This document shows, one piece after another, positions 59,486-64,000 of a DNA stretch of 64,000 nt. Position 1 is the first letter of the stretch; every line of letters starts with the position of its first letter. The stretch is from NCBI RefSeq assembly GCF_030020805.1, contig NZ_CP125098.1, positions 5,355,501 to 5,419,500 on the forward strand, written 5' to 3'. Made by a program: the position numbers and the translations under genes. Source of the DNA: Paenibacillus sp. RC67 (GTDB lineage Bacteria; Bacillota; Bacilli; Paenibacillales; NBRC-103111). The notes below the pieces were generated by a model. The model was not told the origin of the DNA. It worked only from the letters and a program-made list of their open reading frames with translations, and made no database searches.

Positions 59486-61891
59486 TTATTCCGTGCGGTT
59501 TAGCTCGCGGAATTGACTTGGCGTAATCCCTTCATACTTTTTGAAGAGACGATTGAAGTAGCTGTGCTGGTAGCCGACAGAATCGGCGACTTCGTTGATT
59601 TTCATATCTGTTTCTATGAGCATTGACTTGGCGTTACTGATCCGAATGTTCGTCAAGAAATCGATGAAGTTAATCCCCGTAATCTGCTTGAACGCCCGGC
59701 TTAACGTATAAGGACTGGTGCCGAATAGATCCGCGCACGACTCCAGCGATAGCGGCGTCATGTACTGCTCACGTAAATATACGATGACCTGCTCTATGAT
59801 CTGCTTGAAATGATAATCTTGGCGGCTGATCATCTCCTCCACGAAGACCGCGATCACTTTGTGCTGGAACCATTTGAGCATTTGCTCCGGCTCTTTAATC
59901 TGCGCGAGCTGTTCGAACAAGTTCACGCTGCCGAACAGCTGTACCGGATTCATCCCTGATTGCAGAGAAGCATACCGGATGCTGCCCAAGAGCTGAAGCA
60001 TCCCTTGCTGAAGCATGAATTCCGTTGAGCCGTTCGCAGCTAATTCCTTCATGAACTGGCCGATCAAATCAACCGCATCGGATTCTTGGCCGTTGCGGAT
60101 GGCATTTATGATTTCTTTATCCAAGGTGAATGGATAGATGGATTCCTTCAATATGTTTAATTTGGAAAGCTGCTCGGTCCTAATGATCTGATTCTCATCC
60201 AGCAGATCTCGATATACCAGCGCTTGTCTTACTTCCTCGAACAGATGTGGAATCTGCTTCACGTTCTGAATCCATTTGCTGACCGATATCGTAACCTGCA
60301 TCTTCAAAATACGGTTGATAGCCTGAATAATCTCTTGGCATACCTGCTCCATGTCATCCTCGAGCCATGTCAGTGGATGGGAGGACGGGAAGGATAGCAG
60401 CACCCCAATCGAAAAGTTGTGGAAGTTAATGATTTCTGCTTGCTCATATTGGTTCTTGATCAGCTCATCGATAATATTGGATGCGGCGAAAGTTACGAGG
60501 CTCTCATCTCCTTGAGAGAACCTTCCCTCGAGGTTCGCAAAACCCGTCAATTGAAACATAAGCGCTACAAATTGACGCTCCTCCGTTTCCCAGCCATAGC
60601 GTTTCATCCGCTCCTTCATGTCGTTCTCTTGCAGAGAAATCAGGTAACCCTGCGCCAACTGGAGGAAAAATCCTTCACGCAGAAGCGGCATTTGCTCCTC
60701 AAGCTTATGCCTCATGGTTTCAGTTTCCTTGGACATATGCTGCCAATGCTTCTCGATCATGGCAAATTCGTCCTTCACCTCTTCGTGCTTTTCCCCGGAC
60801 AGCAGCGTCAAGAGACGCTGTACCGGATGATAGATCCGGCGGGACACGAACCAGGAGAGAAGCAAAGCAAAGAGCAGTCCGGTGAAACTAATGATCAGTA
60901 TCCATTTGGAGATCGACACGACCGGAGCAGTAATCGATGACAGCGGCGCTGCAGAGATATACACCCACTTCTGGCCCAGTCGGTTAAAATGACCGTATGA
61001 TACAGAGTACGACACCTTGTTATATTCAAATAAAAACGATTCCGGCTTCGCGTCGGTCACCGCTGCATCCCCTAGCGCGGCTTGATGCTTCGCGTAGGCC
61101 TGTTTGAGCGCCTTATCAAGTTCCGATCCACCAGCTCCGCTGCTCGATAAATTCCACTCGTCCTTATCATTGAACAGCATCGTGACTCCCTCATCATAGG
61201 GGGTGAGCGTCTTCAGCACCTTCAACAGGTTATCCTGATTCAGCGTGGCAACAAGAGCACCGAAAGGCTCGGTGCTGTCACCAGGAATCTTATTGACAAT
61301 GGAAAGTCCGTGATTGAGCGTTCCTTGCGAATTTGGGAGAGTCCAGAACATCGACTTATCATGCTTGAGCAATGTCTCGTAGTTTTCGATGTCTGCCGAA
61401 TTACTAAGAAATTTGTACTTTTCCGTTGTAAACACCAGTGGTCGCGGCTTGTCCAGAAACAGCTCCACCTTTTGCAGAAAAGGATGCGCGCTCTCCAATG
61501 ACAATAGGGTCCGGTACATATCCTGAACCGTATCAAAATTGTAAGCAAAGTTAATCGTCTTCAGCTTCTCATCGAACTTGGAATCGAACGCCCAATGAGA
61601 TACCGTCATCTCCAGGAATGCAAGCTGGTCATCGATATTGGCTGCCCGGTTCGTGATCTGATTCTGATGAAGCCGCTGAAGCTCTTCCTCTACATTATTC
61701 GTCGCAATCCAATAAATGCTGAGGCCGATAATAAGCCCCGGAATGCTTGCCATAATCAAAATCATAGCAAGACTCTTCCGGAAAAACCGTTTGTTATATT
61801 TGTATTTCTGGATATAGCCAAGTGAAGTTTTGAAGATTCCAGTCAAGATGCTCACCTTCCAAAAAAACTGATTTTCTACACGATTCGACAT
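59486..61891 (-). CDS. Membrane-anchored AraC regulator (YesS/YtdP-like)
   Basis: 801 residues. TM1 near residue 40 (SLAMILIMASIPGLIIGLSI) and TM2 near 310 (WILIISFTGLLFALLLSWFV) enclose an extracytoplasmic Cache-like sensor. The cytoplasmic part ends in an AraC double HTH: EQYMTPLSLESCADLFGTSP, YTLSRAFKQITGINFIDFLT, KINEVADSVGYQHSYFNRLF, KKYEGITPSQFRELNR. Such one-component regulators control pectin and other glycan loci in paenibacilli. The start is ATG 61891 (AAGGGA) or TTG near 61846 with a better GGAAGGTG site. It sits inside the operon it probably controls. Confidence 0.85.
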   Translation of the reverse strand: MSNRVENQFFWKVSILTGIFKTSLGYIQKYKYNKRFFRKSLAMILIMASIPGLIIGLSIYWIATNNVEEELQRLHQNQITNRAANIDDQLAFLEMTVSHWAFDSKFDEKLKTINFAYNFDTVQDMYRTLLSLESAHPFLQKVELFLDKPRPLVFTTEKYKFLSNSADIENYETLLKHDKSMFWTLPNSQGTLNHGLSIVNKIPGDSTEPFGALVATLNQDNLLKVLKTLTPYDEGVTMLFNDKDEWNLSSSGAGGSELDKALKQAYAKHQAALGDAAVTDAKPESFLFEYNKVSYSVSYGHFNRLGQKWVYISAAPLSSITAPVVSISKWILIISFTGLLFALLLSWFVSRRIYHPVQRLLTLLSGEKHEEVKDEFAMIEKHWQHMSKETETMRHKLEEQMPLLREGFFLQLAQGYLISLQENDMKERMKRYGWETEERQFVALMFQLTGFANLEGRFSQGDESLVTFAASNIIDELIKNQYEQAEIINFHNFSIGVLLSFPSSHPLTWLEDDMEQVCQEIIQAINRILKMQVTISVSKWIQNVKQIPHLFEEVRQALVYRDLLDENQIIRTEQLSKLNILKESIYPFTLDKEIINAIRNGQESDAVDLIGQFMKELAANGSTEFMLQQGMLQLLGSIRYASLQSGMNPVQLFGSVNLFEQLAQIKEPEQMLKWFQHKVIAVFVEEMISRQDYHFKQIIEQVIVYLREQYMTPLSLESCADLFGTSPYTLSRAFKQITGINFIDFLTNIRISNAKSMLIETDMKINEVADSVGYQHSYFNRLFKKYEGITPSQFRELNRTE

Positions 61892-61921
61892 CTTGTGCTG
61901 AAATCCCTTCCCTTAAGGAGC

Positions 61922-62788
61922 TTATCCCTTGACCGAGCCTACCATGGCACCTTTGGCAAAATGCTTTTGCAAGAAAGGATAAACCAGCAAAATCGGAATC
62001 GTTGCTACGATGACTGCAGCCATTTTCAATGTTTCAGACGGAGGCGGAACGGAGGAAATGTCCATCCGGAGGTCCGCGTTATTCGCATTCAGCAAAATGT
62101 TTTGCAGCATAACCTGAAGCGGCCATTTGCTTGCATCATTAATATAAATCAATGCAGTGAAAAATTGGTTCCAGTAAGCGACCGCATAAAACAATCCGAA
62201 AGCGGCCAAGGAAGGAAGTGACAGCGGCAAAATAATCCGGAAAAACGTAGATAAATCGTTACACCCGTCCATCGAAGCGGACTCTTCCAGCTCGGCAGGG
62301 ATGCTATCGAAAAATCCCTTCATCAAGATGACGTTCCAGCCGCTTGCCAGCGCCGGTAAAATGAGCGACCATAAGCTGTCGATCAGCTTCAACTCCCGAA
62401 CCAGCATGTAGTTCGGGATCATACCGGGATTAAATAATATAGTGATCAGAATCGCGAGCAGGGCAACTTGTCTGCCGCGGAGTCTTTTACGTGATAAGGC
62501 ATATGCCAATGAAGCGGTAACCACCAGACTGAGCGCCGTACCGACAAGTGTCACGTAGATGCTCACACCGATCGATTTCGGGAAAGCACCTGTCGCCATC
62601 AGAAATTTATACGATTCGAGCGACCAAGTCTTCGGAAAGAGCACGAAGCTTTCTTTCAAATATTCCGTCGGATCGGTAAAGGAAACGACAAACACATAAT
62701 ACAACGGGAAAAAGGTGACGACGCCGACCAGCCCCAGCAATGCGATGTTAAATACGTTAAACATCTGGTTTCCCAGTCCTAGTTTCAT
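61922..62788 (-). CDS. ABC transporter permease (LplC/YtcP type)
   Basis: About 288 residues with six membrane helices: NIALLGLVGVVTFFPLYYVF, ITILFNPGMIPNYMLVREL, and the EAA loop EESASMDGCNDLSTFFRIIL followed by PLSLPSLAAFGLFYAVAYWN. It forms the channel with the permease encoded upstream. The start is ATG 62788, nine bases after AGGAGGG; the longer frame to 62872 runs into a repeat. No ATPase gene is present, as usual for this family, where a shared MsmX-type ATPase is used. Confidence 0.88.
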   Translation of the reverse strand: MKLGLGNQMFNVFNIALLGLVGVVTFFPLYYVFVVSFTDPTEYLKESFVLFPKTWSLESYKFLMATGAFPKSIGVSIYVTLVGTALSLVVTASLAYALSRKRLRGRQVALLAILITILFNPGMIPNYMLVRELKLIDSLWSLILPALASGWNVILMKGFFDSIPAELEESASMDGCNDLSTFFRIILPLSLPSLAAFGLFYAVAYWNQFFTALIYINDASKWPLQVMLQNILLNANNADLRMDISSVPPPSETLKMAAVIVATIPILLVYPFLQKHFAKGAMVGSVKG

Positions 62789-62806
62789 ATGATTCCCTCC
62801 TAAGGA

Positions 62807-62939
62807 CATTGCTATAGCAATGTGAGTCTGTTGAAAAACCTGAAAATCCGAAAAGTTGTTTTGGTACCCCACCTATTACCTTTCGCATTTTTCCCTATGA
62901 TAGGGTTTTTCATCAACCTGGCATCGCTATAGCAATGTA
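62807..62939. repeat. MITE-like insertion between permease genes
   Basis: ACATTGCTATAGCAATGT (62807-62824, perfect palindrome) and GCATCGCTATAGCAATGT (62922-62939) flank 97 bases. Their ends, GAGTCTGTTGAAAAACCT and AGGGTTTTTCATCAACC, are inverted repeats like those of some IS elements. A third partial copy (ACTATTGCAATG) is near 62950. Confidence 0.5.
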
Positions 62940-62992
62940 AACTTTTGAATTACTATTGCAATGCCTTCGTCGTAATTAAGGATGCGGCGAAC

Positions 62993-63961
62993 TTAATATA
63001 CGCCTTCTTCACCCATTTTTTTAGAAATCCAGTTAGCCACAACAACCAATACTAAGCCTACAACGGATTTAAACAAACCGGCAGCGGTACTGTAGCTGAA
63101 CTCCCCTTGTTGGATACCGACCCGGTACACATAGGTATCAAATACTTCAGCCACTTGGGAAACGGCGCCATTGTACATCAGAAATACTTGCTCAAAACCG
63201 ACATCAAGCATATGTCCGAGACGTAAGATGAGCAGTGTAATGATGACGTTGCGAATGGCCGGGAGCGTAATGCTCCACATTTGGCGAAGGCGTCCCGCTC
63301 CGTCAATCTTGGCAGCTTCATACACCCCAGGATCGATGCTTGCCATCGCTGCCAGGAACAGAATCGTTCCCCAACCGCATTCCTTCCAGATGGATTGAAC
63401 CGTGAGCATGATCCAGAACGTATCCGGATTCGTTAAGAAGTCAACTCTTGCCAAGCCAATGCCTTCCAGCATTTTGTTGACCAAACCTTCGCCTTTTGCG
63501 AACAACAAGAACGTCAAGCCGGAAATAATAACCCAGGACAAGAAATGCGGCATGTACACGATGGATTGAATAACTCGCTGATACACAACGCTGCGCAGCT
63601 CATTCAAGAGCAGAGAGAGCACGATCGGAAGTGGAAAAAAGAGTACGAGGCTCATCAGATTAATCGCCATCGTATTACGGAAGAGCAGCATAAAGTCCGG
63701 ATTGGAGAAAAATCGCTGGAAATGCTCAAGCCCTACCCATTCGCTGCCGGTGATACCGGCAAACGGAGAAAAATTCTGAAATGAAATGACAACGCCCCAC
63801 ATCGGGACAAATTTGAAAATCAGAAAAAACAACACACCTGGCAAAGCCAGCAAATATAAATATTTGTCACGTCTTAAATCCCTTAAGATGCCTCCCTTAC
63901 GCTGAGTTTGGGATTTCGCGGAATTGCTGGAAGCCAGAGGTTCTGGTTGTACTAATGCCAT
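62993..63961 (-). CDS. ABC transporter permease (LplB/YteP type)
   Basis: 322 residues with six membrane helices: YLYLLALPGVLFFLIFKFVP, MWGVVISFQNFSPFAGITGS, and the EAA loop YEAAKIDGAGRLRQMWSITL followed by PAIRNVIITLLILRLGHML. The end is GLVLVVVANWISKKMGEEGV. It partners the LplC-type permease in importing pectin oligosaccharides. I prefer ATG 63961, ten bases after AAAGGGG, over ATG 63970. It is the first gene of the cluster; the promoter is just upstream, near the window edge. Confidence 0.88.
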   Translation of the reverse strand: MALVQPEPLASSNSAKSQTQRKGGILRDLRRDKYLYLLALPGVLFFLIFKFVPMWGVVISFQNFSPFAGITGSEWVGLEHFQRFFSNPDFMLLFRNTMAINLMSLVLFFPLPIVLSLLLNELRSVVYQRVIQSIVYMPHFLSWVIISGLTFLLFAKGEGLVNKMLEGIGLARVDFLTNPDTFWIMLTVQSIWKECGWGTILFLAAMASIDPGVYEAAKIDGAGRLRQMWSITLPAIRNVIITLLILRLGHMLDVGFEQVFLMYNGAVSQVAEVFDTYVYRVGIQQGEFSYSTAAGLFKSVVGLVLVVVANWISKKMGEEGVY

Positions 63962-64000
63962 CCTCTCCATTCCCCTTTCTAGTTTTTCTCGTATTCATGT

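Overview
The window looks like the chromosome of a spore-forming Paenibacillus-like member of the Bacillota. The clues are an intact sporulation sigma factor (SigK), a Spo0E-like protein, four YjcZ-type small proteins, AGGAGG-type ribosome binding sites, LplABC/YtcP-type sugar importers beside AraC regulators, and the mix of insertion sequences. All assignments rest on reading the sequence and remembered family motifs; no search was run.

Layout. (1) 1-17 kb is accessory DNA: mostly minus-strand single genes of unrelated function (two methyltransferases, DUF4259 protein, DEDDh exonuclease, GNAT, P-loop kinase, aminoglycoside-kinase remnant, VOC remnant), with IS110, IS1595 and IS3 elements. 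Small repeats separate the genes. (2) 17-23.5 kb is transitional: a truncated aroA, a stalk-domain secreted protein, a DUF420 membrane protein, and frameshifted or truncated genes with IS1182 and IS66 remnants. (3) 23.5-26.5 kb is an intact DJ-1/PfpI - MFS exporter - LysR group. (4) 26.6-31 kb is fragments, repeats and an aldo/keto reductase. (5) 31-45.5 kb is carbohydrate use: agarase-like hydrolase, beta-helix protein, GH130, DUF1861, three full solute-binding lipoproteins with no permeases, two AraC regulators, and an apparently orphan cobalamin riboswitch. (6) 45.5-54.2 kb is a second accessory array like region 1. (7) 54.2-64 kb holds sigK and a pectin (rhamnogalacturonan) cluster: two permeases, membrane-anchored AraC regulator, solute-binding protein and GH105 hydrolase.

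The most striking feature is a family of about 25 repeats, here called CHC (core-hairpin-core), confined to the accessory stretches. A core of about 26 bases is an imperfect palindrome: left arm TTGAACTAWC, spacer of about six bases (GTRCCC), right arm GTTAGTTCAA. A complete unit is about 100 bp: a core, a variable stem-loop, and a second core in the same orientation. Units usually sit a few to 90 bases past the stop codon of a minus-strand gene, and several sit where genes are truncated. Two distant loci (5.7 and 47.4 kb) share both flanks but carry different hairpins. An IS110-family element splits one core, and a tyrosine-recombinase fragment lies among the units. This resembles integron cassette arrays, but the cores do not fit the canonical attC consensus and no intact integrase is in the window. 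A dispersed terminator-like palindrome family is the main alternative.

A second repeat type is clusters of 17-20 base repeats ending in TGTCG or TGTCC, resembling the ends of Tn7/Tn5053/Tn552-type transposons. One such segment is inverted between the 5.9 and 47.6 kb loci.
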